Assembly: GCA_030268105.1 (NCBI GenBank)
Contig: BSDZ01000089.1
Location: 744,001-808,000 of the forward strand
Origin: Volvox africanus
Taxonomy: Eukaryota; Chlorophyta; Chlorophyceae; Chlamydomonadales; Volvocaceae
Length of the DNA: 64,000 nucleotides
Direction of reading: 5' to 3'
Of this stretch, positions 1-16,991 are shown piece by piece (within the stretch, counting starts at the first letter, position 1; each line of letters starts with the position of its first letter). The notes beneath the pieces were generated by a model that was not told the DNA's origin, did no database searches, and worked only from the letters and a program-made list of their open reading frames with translations. A program made the translations under genes and the position numbers.

Positions 1-258
1 TTTGCCCTGCCCCTTCCTTTTGCTTGTCCCTATCGTTCCCCGATCCTTATCCATTTCCGTGTCGCGAATTTCCGCTAGGTTTCTCAACATTTTGTGATCT
101 AGCTCCTGTAATCGGTCCATGGCCTTCATCTCCCCTTGATTTGTTTGCCTACTTTTCCTCTTACGAAATTTTACGAATTGTACATATAAACGAGCTTGAA
201 GCTCCTAACATGTTTACCCCCTGCCCCTCTGCTTCCCCGTCCCGGTGGCGCGTTGTAG

Positions 259-3200
259 TGTCTGGAGCACAGCACCACAGTCGGGGCCGCGCTGCAGCTG
301 CTGGCGAAGCGGCACATCCTGTCTGCCCCTCTGGTGATCATCCCGGGTCTCGAGGACCTCTCCCCGGACGATGAGTCCTCCGCCCTGCCACAACTCATTG
401 GCTGGGTTACGGTGGAGTCGATCCTTCGGGCCTTCCTCACCCGTAGGTCTCCGGGGGCCGGGCGAGGGCCGCAATAACAGCAATGTGGGCACCCAACCTG
501 CGCCCGTCTTCCGACCACAAGACGTGCGTCACTGGCAGCTTTGCCTGGATGTACCCTGGATGTACCCGGTCACGTTCTTTCCACGACTGCTACCTGTCAC
601 CCGTCCGTCCGTTTCTCCATTTCTCTTTGATCCACCCATCCATCCACCCATCCATTCGTTTGTCGGTGTGGTTGTTTGTCGGTGTGGGCCGACACAGACA
701 TGGAGGACAAGCACGGCAAGTTGCCTCGCAATATGTTGTTGTTGATGACACAGCTGGAGAAAGAGGGACCCACCTTTGCAGAGAAGCCCCTCATCACCGT
801 CTCAGGTACGGCACACCCGCCGCTGTCCATTCGTTTCCTACTCCTTCCCCCTTCCCCCGTCCCCCCAACACATACACACACATACTCCTTCTCCCTCCCA
901 TGCATATTATAGCCTCCGCATGACCCGTGTGGATCTTCTGTATGAAAGGAATTTGAATAGCGAAGTTTGATGCGGCTAGGATAACAAGGGGAGTCTTGAC
1001 CCCGCGTATGCGTCTGCACCTGCACCTGCCTACCCAACCAGTTCGTGCTGCTCCACGTCTCGCCTTCCATTCCTCCGCTTCCTCCTCGCGGTAACCTCCC
1101 CTCACTCTCAGCCTTCAGTGCCCCTCCACCCTCCCCACTCGATATCACCCCTCCCGGTCTGCGAGGCTCACAATATCCCTGAATAGGGACTGCGCAACTG
1201 CATGTGACGGATGACCCCAGAGTTGCTCATTCTTGCTATTGGTGGCGGTTGAGCCCTTGCCTTGCCTTGCCTTGAGAGCAACTGATTATCTGGTGCCTGG
1301 TGATGGTGCAGGCAGCGAAGACCGCGGCCTGTTGTTCCAGGTGCATAGTGACGTTTCACTGCTTACAGCCCTTCGGTAAGGCCACCTTTCGACTTCGCCT
1401 TTCTACATCTCCACATTCAAATCTCTCTGCGTGTGTTTATGTGTGTACTTGATCTTTAAACCGGTCCCAAAAGTGCCCGAAGCTTATTGGTGTAAGATAA
1501 AAAAACGCAATACTAACACCTCAGCGGGAGAACAGCGTATGGATTTGATTACACAGTGTAAATATAGGATTTGGCCTGAGCATATCTGCAGGTCAAGCGC
1601 TCTCAGAGCTGCATGCTAGGCGTGAACTTCGTAGGCTAGGCTAGGTGTGAATAGAGCTCTACCAGTCAATTTTATGCGGCGTGAAGGAAGCCAGGTGGCA
1701 ATTCCTTCTGGTGTAACCGATTTCATAAAAGGCCCGCCCAACCCTTTGCTCACTCCCATATATCCAAGCAGATCATAACTAAAGTGCGCTCATGTAACGT
1801 TGCCGACAACACTTTTGTTACCTCATCCTGCTTTTTGTCGCCTTACCGCCCCATGGGTCACTACAGAGAGTCATTTGTTCCCGCCGATAAGCCCGCCGCG
1901 CACCGCCTGGCCGTATTCGACGCCAGTGGCAGCATCACTGCCGTCATCAGTCAGCTGGACGTCATCCGGTGAGCGAATCTCCATCACCCCGGGTGGTGGT
2001 GGCGGGGGAGTGGTGACATGAAACTCTTATTCTTGGCATCCCTTCACGTGTGTTTTGGGTCGCTGGGTGCAATTCGGTTCCACAGGAAGTAACACACGAC
2101 GAATGATATGATACAATATGATACGAAGGCCCGAAATCCGGACATGCTCGTTTTAGTCTCGGTTTCAGTTCGGGGAGGTACCTGGCCGGATGGATTGCGG
2201 GTCGGATCGCGTAACCTCAGGTGAGGTTGCCGACCGGGTGGACCGGGACAGTATCGGAGGTACAGGAAGTGAAGTACTAAGGACCAAATTGAGTGAGTTG
2301 AGGGACAGCATTGACTCCGTGGTTGGCTGCGACAACGCACCCAGCGTCAGTGTCTTTTTCTGCATGTCCGTCTGAACCCACCTGAAGTAGCCTTTACCTA
2401 CCTTAGCCGCAGCCAAAGCTGCTGCCATCGCCATTCTGACTTGGCCCCTACTTACCTTGGTAACTCTGTACAACGCAAATCTACAGCTGCATGTTGCTGG
2501 ACCTCAACGCCTCCCCCTTGACCTTGGTGCGGTTAAAAACACAAAGTTGAATATAAGAAATTGAAGGAGCTCATATGTTACGTTTCTGTTCCAGGCATCT
2601 GCGGGAGCACCCCGAGCTGTTAGGGGATCTTGCCAATGCCACCCTGGAGCAGCTGGGCTGGCCCCAGGCACCCGGGGTAGCGAGCGGGCGGCCTCTGGTG
2701 ACGGTGGAGGCCTCACTGCCCGCTATCTTGGCGTACGAGCGCATGGCGCGGGCCGGTGTGAGTGGCGCCCCCGTGGTGGCGGATTCCGAGGCGGCTGTGG
2801 GCAGTGGCGGCGGCAATGGCAGCGGCAATATGATCGCGAATCTGTCAATGAGCGATCTCCGGTGAGAAGGGGTTGCTGGGGGTAGTGCTGGTGGGGCATG
2901 GGTAGTACTGCGGGTGGAGGGAGGGGAGACATTCGTAGTGCTGCGGGTGGTGCTGGTGGGGAGAAACAGGGGCATCACATGTTGTAAAACTCTTTACCCC
3001 TCGAGACCCGTTTTGAAGCCTCCCTGGATCCCATCAACAAGCTCACGATTGACACGATGATCTTGCGACCGCCTGCCCCCCTCTCAGGAACATCCAGTCT
3101 CAACACCTGGGCATCCTCGCTCTGCCGGTGGGCGAGTTCCTGGCGCTGCTGCACAACACGTCCTACCTGGGCTACAGTCAACGGACTAGCGCACAAGCCG

Positions 3201-3758
3201 AGCACCCCTTCTTTGCCTCAGGTCCCCCATCCGTACTGCCGCCGCCGTCGCCGCGGCAGCGCTTGCCGTCCATGTCCGGCTTATCCCCGGGAAGAAGTGG
3301 GGAGGCGGCGGGCGAGGGCGAAGAGGCGGAGCATTGCGGAGCGGCGATTGGCATTCGGATGATCACTTGCACTCCTGACACGACCTTGCTTAAGGTGTGT
3401 GTGTATGTGTGTATGTGTGTATGTATGTGTACACAGGGGAGGGGAGGGGAGGGGTCGGGGTTGAGGTTAGGCGTCTTTAAGAGGGGAGGTAGAGCAGAAT
3501 GTGCTTCCATCTCTTCCCCGTCTCTCCTGCAAACATACACACTCTCCCCTTCTCCTCCCCCTTCTGCCTTTCTGTCATCCCTCGCGTGATCCACCCGTCC
3601 GCCCACCTCAGCTTCTAGCTCTGCTTTCAGACAACAAGGTCCACCGGGTGTATGTGGGAGCCCCGAACGCGGCTCCGGGACCACTGGTGAAGCCAGTTGG
3701 GGTCATCACTCCCACGGATATCCTTCGTCTATTGGCTGCGCATGAAGTCGAGAAGTGA
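259..3758 (+). CDS. Four-CBS-domain (AMPK-gamma/SNF4-like) protein, 5' end missing
   Basis: Seven exons join in phase: 259-442, 698-805, 1312-1375, 1867-1968, 2595-2861, 3088-3394, 3612-3758, all with GT..AG introns; stop TGA at 3756. The translation shows four CBS-like units: one around SAPLVI...GWVTVESILRAFL (exon 1), one around HRLAVFDASGSITAVISQLDVIR (exon 4), one around AGVSGAPVV (exon 5), and one around NKVHRVYVGA...GVITPTDILRLL (last exon). Two Bateman pairs are the layout of AMPK/SnRK1 gamma subunits and of plant CBS-domain proteins, which sense adenine nucleotides. Ser/Pro/Gly-rich linkers interrupt units 3 and 4 (about 2790-2830 and 3190-3330). No start codon was found, so the first exon(s) lie in 1-258 or left of the window. 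The CBS fold is well supported; a role as a kinase gamma subunit rather than a general CBS protein is inference. Confidence 0.72.
3395..3450 (+). repeat. GT/GTAT and GGGGA microsatellite at an intron start
   Basis: GTGTGT(AT) repeats begin right at the donor of the last intron of the CBS gene, followed by GGGGA repeats. Confidence 0.7.
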
Positions 3759-5270
3759 CAGGGCATGGCGAGGGACCCCTTGAGGACGTCCTCCTTTCCC
3801 GTCCAGGGTTTGTAAAGGGTCCAAAGCTAGCTGCATTAGCAGCCGCTTATGAGGGCCCCCATGCCTATGGTTTGAAAGATGACGACGCGATGGTTATGTT
3901 TTCCCACCTGTCTGTCTATTTGTCTTTCTTGTTTGTCTGTTACCCTCGTTAATAAACGTGCTTGCTTGTCGCCTCCCTTGTCTTTTAGGCGCTCGAACCA
4001 GATAAGGGTAAGCGCGCACGCGCGCATGTGTGTGTGTGTGTGTAAAAAGGGTTGTGAAGTCAGTGCCATGCAAATAATGGATTGAAAATGTGGGGGCTAA
4101 TGTTGGCGCAGCGCCATCACTCGATTACTCCACCGTATTTGTTCGGTCACTAACTCACACGATTGCGCATTTCACCGGTGTTTTTTCGCTGTTTTGTGCC
4201 ATGATGTCGTCGCGGACTTAGGCTTCCCATTTACAAATTCGGGATTTTGCGGCATGCACCCTTATGTTTTTTCATAAAGCTACAAATTCTTGAGCCAAGA
4301 AAGCAACCTCAAGGGGATTGCCGTGCTACTGGCAAGCGGCCGAAGGAGGCAGAGGATCCTACGGCTGGAGGCTCGTTGGTTTCGTTTGGCCCCATCGAGC
4401 TTGTATCCTACCGACCCACGGGCCGCATACGAGATAGCACGCGAACTAAATGGCCTTTCATCCTTGGCCGCTCAGTGTTGGCGCACGTTCTCACCATCTT
4501 AAGAGCTCGTTTTATTTTCAGAGGTGTGCATGTAAATGGTACAGCTGATGCAAATAGCGAATGAACAAGCATACATACAAATCCGTTTTTTCATCCACGC
4601 AGCCGTGGTTGTTAGGAGTGTACGGATGTTCGCACCCATTTGCGAGTGTAATTTCGTACATCCATTAAGTCGGGAAAGGGAAGGCGGGGCGTTGTGCTGA
4701 TGATGCTGGGCGGCGAAGCAGCCGCTTCCTGTCATTTTGCCGGCATCGTACTGCCACGCTCCAGGGTACCAAGAGAGAAGCCCGCCCTGCGTTCTTACAG
4801 ACGTTATCGGTATGTCTCTTCGTAACCTTTCCACGCTTAACGTATATTGGAAATGTGGGTGTTTTGGTTTGTACTTTGTTTTTATATTATTGGCTCAGTA
4901 CTTGTTCGGCATTTCTTTCTGCAGCCGTTCTGGTTCTCCTCACTCCTTGTAACTTTACTTTCCACATTGTATTCTTGTTGTGCAAACAGTAGTGAGCACG
5001 TAGGATTAGTCAGGTCTCAGATCTCATGTCAATTTTCCAAAAAGCTGCAAAACTTGCTCAACCTCACTCCATGGGATTCCACGTTCATCACGACGATAGC
5101 ACGCCCTTTATGTGCTGCCGCAGCCCAGCTGCGCACATGCCGCACTCGACGACACTTGCTTTGTTTTTGACTGTGAACACGAATTTCGTCTACGGTCTGA
5201 CGCACTCATATACACCATACACCTCTCGCCCCATCTGCAGTCCGTAGCATTTGGACTGGTCAGAGACTCT
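3759..5270. other. Intergenic region between convergent genes
   Basis: It lies between the stop of the CBS gene (plus) and the stop of V-ATPase B (minus). A TGTAA motif, the usual chlorophyte poly(A) signal, sits at 3811-3815, about 55 nt after the CBS stop. A (TG)n run lies near 4027-4042. I see no spliceable coding exon here. Confidence 0.5.
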
Positions 5271-8415
<3,145 letters not shown>

Positions 8416-9068
8416 GGCTGCGGCTTCTAAAGACTAGGCAATCAGGCCCTCTGATTAGAACCTATCCTGAAGCCAAACAGGAAACAGAAGAGCAAGAACC
8501 CCAAATTGAGGACAGGTACTCAATATACCAAAGATATCGAACCCCTGAGTAATTAGTCGAACGCAGAATACTCGTTGTAGTACTATGACCCAAACAGCCC
8601 GATTCTAATTTCCATTGAGCAAGACATTGATAATGTGCAATAATATATAACCTAAGCTATGTTGAGTACTCTTACATTTGGCTTGACTAGGGGCTACAGC
8701 TGTGCAGTCGCTGACTTTATATTCCCTGAACTGACCCGCTAGAGCTGCCTCTCTTGCAATGAACTGTCCTGCTTTCAAACGCAGTTCCATCCATCTGTCT
8801 CGGGTCCTTCATTGTAACCATGCACTAAGGCGTTAACTGGACAGGACCCTGCGCCATCTGCTTACAATTCGCACACAGCAAAAATAAATAGTCTGCAATG
8901 ATCTTCTAAGTACCATAAGACATTGCGGCAAGGAGGCTATCATCGCGCACACCACGCACGGACCCGTGGGGCATTACGAGCCACCATCTTGCGCCTCGTA
9001 CTGTGGATGCGCCACCGGGCAACGATGGGCGCCACGCTTTGCCCATTTCACCTCAGAATTTGTGCAGA
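8416..9068. other. Spacer: V-ATPase B promoter side / VPS25 3' side
   Basis: About 650 bp between two minus-strand genes. It should hold the VPS25 3' UTR and the V-ATPase B promoter. No coding signal or clear motif was recognised. Confidence 0.4.
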
Positions 9069-11621
9069 TCACAAAAATTTGACGCCATGCTCCTCCGCCG
9101 TTGACCCTTTAAAGGTCCTGCAGGGGTTTAGCATTACGCGTATTATGGGCGGCCTCTGTATGCACCGTGAATAGGCAAACCGATCTGTAAACGAACTGCT
9201 GCCGTTGGATGCAACAATTAAGCATGGAATGTTTGGGCATAGCCAACGGTGAGGTGTAGGATTGCGGGAGAGGACGCCACCATGCAATTACACGGAGGAC
9301 CATGCGATATTAGCAGCCGTCTCAAGTCCCTTTTCCGCGTCCCCATGGTCCAGGACAATTCAGCCATAAATTGAAGACTTAAATGACCTACCTTACTTTC
9401 CCCTGAGCTTCAAGCAAACGAAGCACGCGCGCCAGAACCTCAGTATGCAGTCCGAAGAGCTCTGAAACACCAGTCATGGCCATGAAATGTAACCGTGTCA
9501 CGTGATTGACTCATGTAAATCGCTGTTGAAGGTCGAGTGGGTTCTCCACGTCAACACACTATGGAGGTGGCAGCATTGTCGTTCGCGGTAACAAGGAAAC
9601 GTGCAACAAATGATCGCGGTCGAGACAAAGTCGGCGCTCTCGAGCAAACGCAGTGTTACAGGAGGCATGCAACCTTTTCAAGGTAGCTAGGACTCCAGGT
9701 CAGGCCGATTGCCCAAGGCCCATTTCATGCATGTGCTTCACTGCATTCGCATCCCAAGTGTCCGGTTTCACAGCTTTGGTGTACACGATGGGACAGTCCG
9801 ACATTCAACGTGGCAAAACACATCCTTATCATTTGCGTTCCTATGCTTTTCATCTCACCGGTACCCCGCACATCATCGCCTCCGACCAACTCGTCCATCG
9901 TCATGACGGAGTCGGATAGGCCAAACATCCGTACGAAGTCCATGAGCACAGCTGCCCACTCCTCCACCTGCGTATTTCATGCACTTCAGCATTTGAGCGG
10001 AAACGTTTCTAAATCTGTTGCAATAGATCCAAAGGAAGATGGGATAAACCGCCAAACCGCTTAATCCTCGCCCAGCACTCATGCGGAGGCAGAATACGAG
10101 TGGGAGATTGCAAGGCCCTAAGACCCGTAACTAGGATAAATGCTGTAGTGAATAATCATTTACTAGATTTCTGGGGGGGTGGGGCCGACACAGGCTGGAA
10201 AACAACAGACCGAGTTGGGAGGCAACCTGAGATTCCGAGGCGCACCCAGTGCTGACTTTTAGGCGCAAGAGGGTAAACACCCGCGGAACTGCCGGGAAAA
10301 TGCCCGTTTGCCCCCTCAACCCGCAGACACGCTACTGCACCCACTCCCCGTAGGGTGCTCACCATCAACCAGCCCTACTTTCCTCAGCGACTTAAAAATG
10401 CATCGAATCATCCGACCAACCCAGAATGCGCACCCGTTTCCAAAACATGATGCACTGTGTTTTGGGTTTGTCGAGCCATTCGGCACGGCCTGCAGAGACA
10501 AGGGGGGGCCATCTTTACTGTGTTGGTGGGAAGACCCAGGCCTGTGTTTGCTGGACTTGATAACCCACACACCACGGCCGGGTGCGTGTTATGACAAAGG
10601 GAAATGGCACGAGGTACAGTTCACGTGAACGACGGCTAGTGCAAATTCGGACGTGACTAGTTCCAGGACCTAGGACTCGGTCACATCCGGGCGACATGGC
10701 CGTTGGATGTACCTACCGTCACCTTCCCCATGGCAATTCATGGCATTGAACGCGCAGCCAACCCGACAGGACAACTGCGGAGGCTGGATCCCGAGGGTCC
10801 AAGGTCCCGGACATATGCGCGTTGCGCTGTAGAATGAAAGGCACACCCGCACTGAGCCAGACCTTGTGCAACAAGCTCGTCCAATAAGGCAACCCTCGCT
10901 TCGATACTGAGCTTTCCTGCAATTCAGAAAAACACGCCAAGCTACCCGTGCCTGAATTCGTCAGCGTCGGACACTTAATGGAACAACGGTCGTCATAGCG
11001 TCTCATGTTACGACATTTGCTGCAGTTATACGGCATGTCTTGATAGAGATAGTTCGCGCATAATTCTGACGAAGTGGGAGGGGAAGACTAATCCAGTGAT
11101 ACCGTGCTGATATTAAGGAGCGGACATCCTTGGATACAAATGCATGCTTAACTCGCAAGATTGATATCAAGTATGGCAGCCAAGCACTCTAGTTGCATGG
11201 CTCGCAAAATACCCCGCGGACGCTGGACGTGCTAACCGGGTGTGGATGCACCCTTACCCCTAGCATCACACCTAAATGCCACTCGGAACTCACGGTTGAT
11301 GCTGTCGTTTGAAAACAGACGAGACTCTGACTGGACGTCAATAACAAAAGTCTGCTCGCAAGGCATGGAAGGAAAAGGAGAGTTAGTCTAAGGTCTCAGC
11401 CGCGTCAGGTCCAATTAATCTTGCCTTTGTGTTCTGGCAAAAACTGAGGATAAGAGAGCACCAGAGTGCAACTTGCTTGTCTCGGGTCTCCTTAACAGGC
11501 TGTAGCCTGTGTGTGCAAATGTTTTCATGTATTGGAACAAAGACAAGCCAGAAAAAAATATCACTTACGTGAAATACGGTGGATAGTTAAAGAAGTAAGG
11601 AAAGGTGAAGCCAGAGGTCAT
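9069..11621 (-). CDS. VPS25: ESCRT-II complex subunit VPS25, complete
   Basis: Eight in-phase exons (minus): 11569-11621, 11425-11506, 11294-11351, 10863-10916, 10434-10489, 9859-9967, 9392-9461, 9069-9117; 531 nt or 176 aa, the usual VPS25 size. The N-terminus has the FFNYPPYFTLQPV motif of winged helix 1 and its ETR-Q-LW-LIL helix. It is followed by RLFSNDSINRKLSIEARVALLDELVAQGRAEWLD, then GLSDSVMTMDEL and the C-terminal FKGSTAEEHGVKFL tail, all hallmark VPS25 sequence. ESCRT-II links ESCRT-I to ESCRT-III on endosomes to sort ubiquitinated cargo into multivesicular bodies. Exons are tiny (49-109 nt), so simple ORF searches miss this gene. Intron 2 appears to use a GC donor (AAG|GCAAGA at about 11424), because no GT fits the phase there. 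The last splice uses GTAGGT at 9391, chosen to keep the frame. Confidence 0.9.
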
Positions 11622-12855
11622 GACCTCGGAATTTTCAGGTAGCAGCAACTATTTGCTTCGACACGAAATGTTGAAAGCTTTGATACGATTCAGCCCATTA
11701 GGAGTCTTCTTTGATGAAGAGTGTGACAAATGTTAACTTCATCACAATCTTCGCCATGCTGAGGGGGCAAGTAAATTGTACTTATCACGATACGCGATAG
11801 CAAAAGGATCCATGAAAGCTGTCCTTGAACTTTTGGTGCACATACCAATTGCTAGAATCAATTCTCGAGAGCTGCGGCTTGTGCCCCATGGGTCTCTATA
11901 CTTTGTCCCGTGCACCACCACTGTCATATTTTGAATGTAGGATCAGGACTGGGATGTATCAGATGGGAAAATAAACATGATGTTCAGCATCTTCCTCGTC
12001 GGGGAATAACGCGTGGGCAAACAAACACGCCGCCCGCGAAATGACAACAACAATTTTCCTATCTCCTGAATCCGCCGCGCGTACAAGACATCAGTCCGCG
12101 TCCGAGGCCTTCCGCCCTGCGATGCGTTCTCCACGTTCCATGAAACAGGGCACCGGCATGAAAGGAAAGTTATCCCAACATAGCACATTAGAGTACACGA
12201 GTTTCGGATACTCAAAAAGAAGCATAAGTTAAAAAGGCAACTTGCTTCGATTTCCGCCCCGGGCCACGCGGGAACGGAATGTACATAGAGCACGAGAGCA
12301 CTACCGCAACCATCAAATAAAACAGCTATTTATTTCAACCCGTATACGGTACGGCTGGCAGCCGTGCAATACCTCTAAATGACGAGCGCGGCCCGCCTCG
12401 AGAAAAAGCACCTGGCATCAAACACTAATCAGTTTTAGACTAGGACAAGGGCAATGTCCGAACTCGGTGATACTCCCTGCGCTGTCACCCCGCATGACGC
12501 CAGAGAACTAGCACGCACCCCGAAACTACTCTGCGGATCACAACTGAGAACCTGCCACCAGAGGATTGGTATGGACAGTTCGGCGCCGCCCTCACGTAGC
12601 ACCTAAACAACGGCCCGCTGCTCACAATGCCCTTGGATGCCGGATAGCCTATCCCAAAACGTCGCTCGGTCTATCGGTCACTCAGTCACTCTTCAGCACC
12701 GCGCAACGCCTTTCCCACCTCTCACAGGAATTCCCCTACACCCCTGGCGGGGCCGCGCCCACCTTGGGGGCTCCACCGTCCTCTTGCATGCCCTCGCCTA
12801 GGATCCAGGCCCTCCGCTGCTCCACAATCAACGCAACAGAACCCCTCCGCTCCCC
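11622..12855. other. Spacer between VPS25 start and kinase 1 stop
   Basis: About 1.2 kb that should contain the VPS25 promoter and the 3' UTR of the upstream kinase. Several ORFs of 60-116 codons exist, but none resembles a known protein or shows phased splice sites. Confidence 0.4.
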
Positions 12856-15800
12856 TTAAGTCTTCCCCTCAAACAGGCTAGGATGCTCTGCATGAAGCTC
12901 GTCGATTTCGCCGTCAATACCACTGTCGCCCACCTCGGTTGGCGCAAGCTGGGGATAGGGCTGCGCGTGCAACTCCTCCTCCGCGAGACGCAAAATGGCG
13001 TCGATCTCCTCCATCGTTTGCTCGCATCTGTGAGCCACGTCGGGCAGTTCCAAGATGTCAACAAAGCTTGAGCGACAGTCGCGGCTTGGTTTTCGGGAAG
13101 ATTAATAATGCGAACGCAATCAAGTAAATAATATACATAGCCCAGTGAGCGGCGATTGTGGCTCTCAAGTATATGCAAAAACAAGAGCGTAAGAACACCA
13201 GGAAAGCGCACGTGCTTCGTTCGCACTTCTTCAGTTAGGCAGACGGTCCCTCTCTGGCGCGCTTTCGTCCAACCAACTCACCTGGGCGGATCCGCCGCCT
13301 GCTCCTCCACCAATGCCGCGTTGAAGCCCAGAGCGCCCTCCGGCAGCTCATCCAGAAACCAGGGGTGCGCCAGGATGCCGTCCATGGTGATGCGCTGCGG
13401 ACGGAACAGACGCACGGGTCATGGGGAACTACATCACCGAGCGCGTCCATGATTCATACTGCCGCGGCAAACAATGCGGGACCGATAACCACCATCCGAA
13501 CCGCACCCGCACTCGCACTGGGCAACTCTGCCCGTATCCGATCACACTTTAAAACAGGCCGAGACACTCCAACACATGCCGCATCGGATTACAGCTCCCA
13601 AGACCCATCGGATGGGCGTCTCTGACGACAAGGGGTGCATCACTTCCTGTCCGATGACTACTATATTGGGCTTATCGCACCCGAATGCCCCAGTTACTGC
13701 GCACCTTAGTGGGATCAGGTACGAGGATGCGGGACAGCAGGTCGTGGCAGGAAGGGCTTATGGACACATTAGCAGGCACGCGCCAGTCCGCCGCAGCGAT
13801 CCGCCGGACGATGGCGTCGCGTTGTGCTCGATTATCCCGGTCTGAAATGGTTCCGAACTGCAGTAATCATAGAACGTTTCACAGTAAGCAGTTAGGGGAG
13901 CAGCGGCGGTGACGACTGCGTTCCGCAGACAGCACGGGTACATAACTACGTACCCAGCGGTCCCTGTCCAGAGGTCAGTTCCGTAGATATGACGATGGGA
14001 CGCCGCCTATTCCCCTATTCGCGCCAGTTCCAACGTCTTGACCAGTGTATGAATCGGGAAACACAGCCTGCTTCTAGTTAGGCCTCAATTCCTTAAGATA
14101 ACAAGTCGGTCTACTGCCCAAATTGACCTTTGCCTCCAAAATCGTGGCGATACCGGTTTGAGGAGACGTTCACCAGGCTGACTCACGCACCGGGTATGCC
14201 TTGAAGAGGAGGACGTACAAGATGCTGTCGTCACCACCGATGCGACACGTGAACGCCAACGGCAATGGAGGCAGTTGCAGTTTTGAGACGAAGCGGACGG
14301 CCGTACACAGACAGGGAACACGGGCCAGATTCGGGCAGAAACAGGAACAAGGAACAGACACCCGGCAACCGAAACTGATTCCCTCGCCAGGCAAGCGCTT
14401 GAAAAAGTCGTCGTAAAAATACCAGGCCCCAAAGCCTAAACACATCCCAAGCTCCATGCACACAAGCCAAGGAAACACGCGCACCAAAGACCGGACCGGA
14501 GCCCATCACGCAACAGTCACAGCAGCTACTGCGGAGCTTTGTTGCACGGCGGCGCGGTTCGTAACCTTCCTCACCGATCCCACAAACTTTACAACTATAA
14601 ACTTAACCTTCCCCCAGCAAGGCCGACACAATCCACCATGCCCTAACGCAACGCAACGCAGAGACTTCTGCCAGCAACTTGCAACGGAAACCTGCGTATC
14701 GCCCCCGCCTTCTAAACAAGATACTTACCATCCCACAGACCAGATATCGCTCAAACGCGCATCGTAGGGCCGATCCGCGCTGGCCTTAAGCACCTCTGCG
14801 CGACACCGTGAAAGAGGGCGTCATTGCTATTGTAACCACTATAGCCTTAGCGCCCGCCTTCCCGCAGGAGGCTCAAGTTCCAAGCACCCGTACAGACGCA
14901 GGATTGCCAAGCCTCATGTATGTACCCGGGACCTCCCATGTAAGCATGCAAGAGTTCCCGGTGTGAAATGCATATACACGTACATGGCCCAGAACGTACG
15001 ATACGAAACTCCAAAGGCCCGGGCGCGCACCTGGTGCCATGTAGTACAGCGTGCCGACGCGGGATTTAGGCAGAGAAGTGACAGCCGTCTTGCACAACCC
15101 GAAGTCTACGTGAAGGTACGCGGGAAATGGAGAGAGAAAAAGGGGCTCGCCGGTTTGTTTCCTAGTTCCCTACAAGTCTTCTACTTTCCCTACAAATCGT
15201 GTACCGAGCATTTCCAAACCCGTCATGGATCACTCAGCCCTGCTGCAGATGCGGACGACCACTGAACGGTGTTTGAGTGCTTGAGCTTCGTATTCTTCGG
15301 GGCAACACGACCCTCATCCAATCTCATTTGTATCCCGTCCCGCTCTGGCTCCAACCGACAACCAATCAATCAACCAATCCCAACACCGGCAACGCCCGTG
15401 CCAGTGCGCCTACGGCCCTTTCGTATCCAGTCACCACATACAAGCTCCTTATCCCGAAAGCTCAATGCGCATATCTGGGCCCCGACAAACGGTTTGCCAA
15501 TGTGGTGCAGCGGAGTATTCACGCACCAAATTGTCACTCACCTGCGACTTTTATATGCAGGCTACGTGGCTGCTCCAACTGCCCAGGTGGCAGTGGCTCC
15601 TCCGCGGCGGAGCTGAGCAACAGGTTTTCCAGCTTTAAATCTCGATTGACCACCCCGCGGCGGTGGCAGTAGTCCAGCGCCAAAATTAGCTGCGGGAAAT
15701 GGAACGGATGGAAGCGGAGCAGGCCACAGTGAAAGCACGGCAGCGGGAGATTACGGTGCAAGGGACACAGAAAAGGTTTCCCCTGAAAACCAGCCACCGA

Positions 15801-16991
15801 CTTCGACACGGGCCCCATTTTTCACAGAAGCGCATGTTACATTCCGTGCGTCTATAACAAGACAGCATCCTCGACAAATGCCATAGTGCTATCTCTAAGC
15901 AATCGGCGGGCTGCGAGCTGGGATGATGTGCACCGTGTCATGACACACTGCGTGATCGGTCTTGTGATCACTGCGCAAGTTACGTGTTGTGTCATGGCAA
16001 CAGTGCGATTCGGGCTTCGAAATTGACCTCTGATCCTGAAATACCTCGAGTCAAAGGTGTTTGGGTAGGATGAGGGCATGCTGGGTGTGTTACGCACTAC
16101 CTTCTTTCCCTTCGCATGGCAGTACCGTGTGGCAAGACGGGATGGTAATCTGTGTGTTTCGGCATTTCCCCAATCCCCTGGATAGTCACCTGTTGGAAAA
16201 ACCAGCGAGCATCGCCCTCTGATAGTCGTGGCCTGTGCTGAATATACTTGAACAGATCGCCACTGTCCGCGTATTCCATCATCTGGTGGGACCGTCATCA
16301 AGCATCAAGCATGCAGCTGCTTACCAAAGTGCCGTAGGGAAAGATTCCAACACACTAGACACGGCAAGATAAGTTTTATGACCTAGCTTATAATCTTGCT
16401 TGGTTGTGGTGAGTTTAAGTGGCTTTGTTTTCCTCAGGTCAACTGCGAAACTGCACGCAGCTGCACGTCCTCGGGCCAGCTCCTCGGCCCCAGTTTTCCC
16501 AGAGGCCCAGCACCATCCAAACTCTCCAAAGGATCAGCGCCACCAATCCCCATGCTCACCATGTACAGGTACCGCCTGTCTGCTGTTAACCCGAGGCGCT
16601 TGAACAGGATAACGTGAGCTGGGGACGAAAAAGGGGGCCCCCACATTTGGCAAGGAAGTTTAAAGTAAAGAATCTTAAAGTGATCCTTTGCATGAATTTC
16701 CATAAGCCCGCGGCATTTGCGTGTATTTCAGTGCTCAGAAACCCCAACAGCTCGCGGATGATGTTGCTTACGATGGTTAAGCGAACAGTGGCTACGGACT
16801 TCCCGCTTGACCATCGTGTAGTCCACGACCCGCACTGGAAGGCATTTTAAGGCCACGTCCTCTGGTGGAACGCCGAGCCCATGCCTCTGATAGAGTCCGA
16901 CATGCCCAAAAGAACCGGACCCTAAGTCCTTTACTTTTTTTAGGAAGGGCTCCCCGACAAGCGGGTCATAATTTGCCCCGTTTGCAGCCAT
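12856..16991 (-). CDS. SnRK2-like serine/threonine protein kinase 1, complete
   Basis: Ten in-phase exons (minus): 16772-16991, 16560-16618, 16190-16282, 15542-15689, 15031-15105, 14729-14795, 14191-14224, 13705-13857, 13282-13394, 12856-13027; 1134 nt or 377 aa. Kinase motifs occur in order: glycine loop GSGSFGHV, VAxK lysine (DVALKCL), [11 protein letters not shown] hinge, [16 protein letters not shown] catalytic loop, DFG (split over an intron), [14 protein letters not shown] activation segment, DIWSVG, and HPWFLDELP at the end of the domain. HxD is replaced by NRD in the catalytic loop; I believe this also occurs in algal and plant SnRK2 kinases, but that is from memory. After the kinase domain come an SnRK2-box-like [11 protein letters not shown] helix and an acidic tail. 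The product is a cytosolic/nuclear stress-signalling kinase by family analogy. It lies head-to-tail with a paralogue at 19-21.8 kb. Confidence 0.88.
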
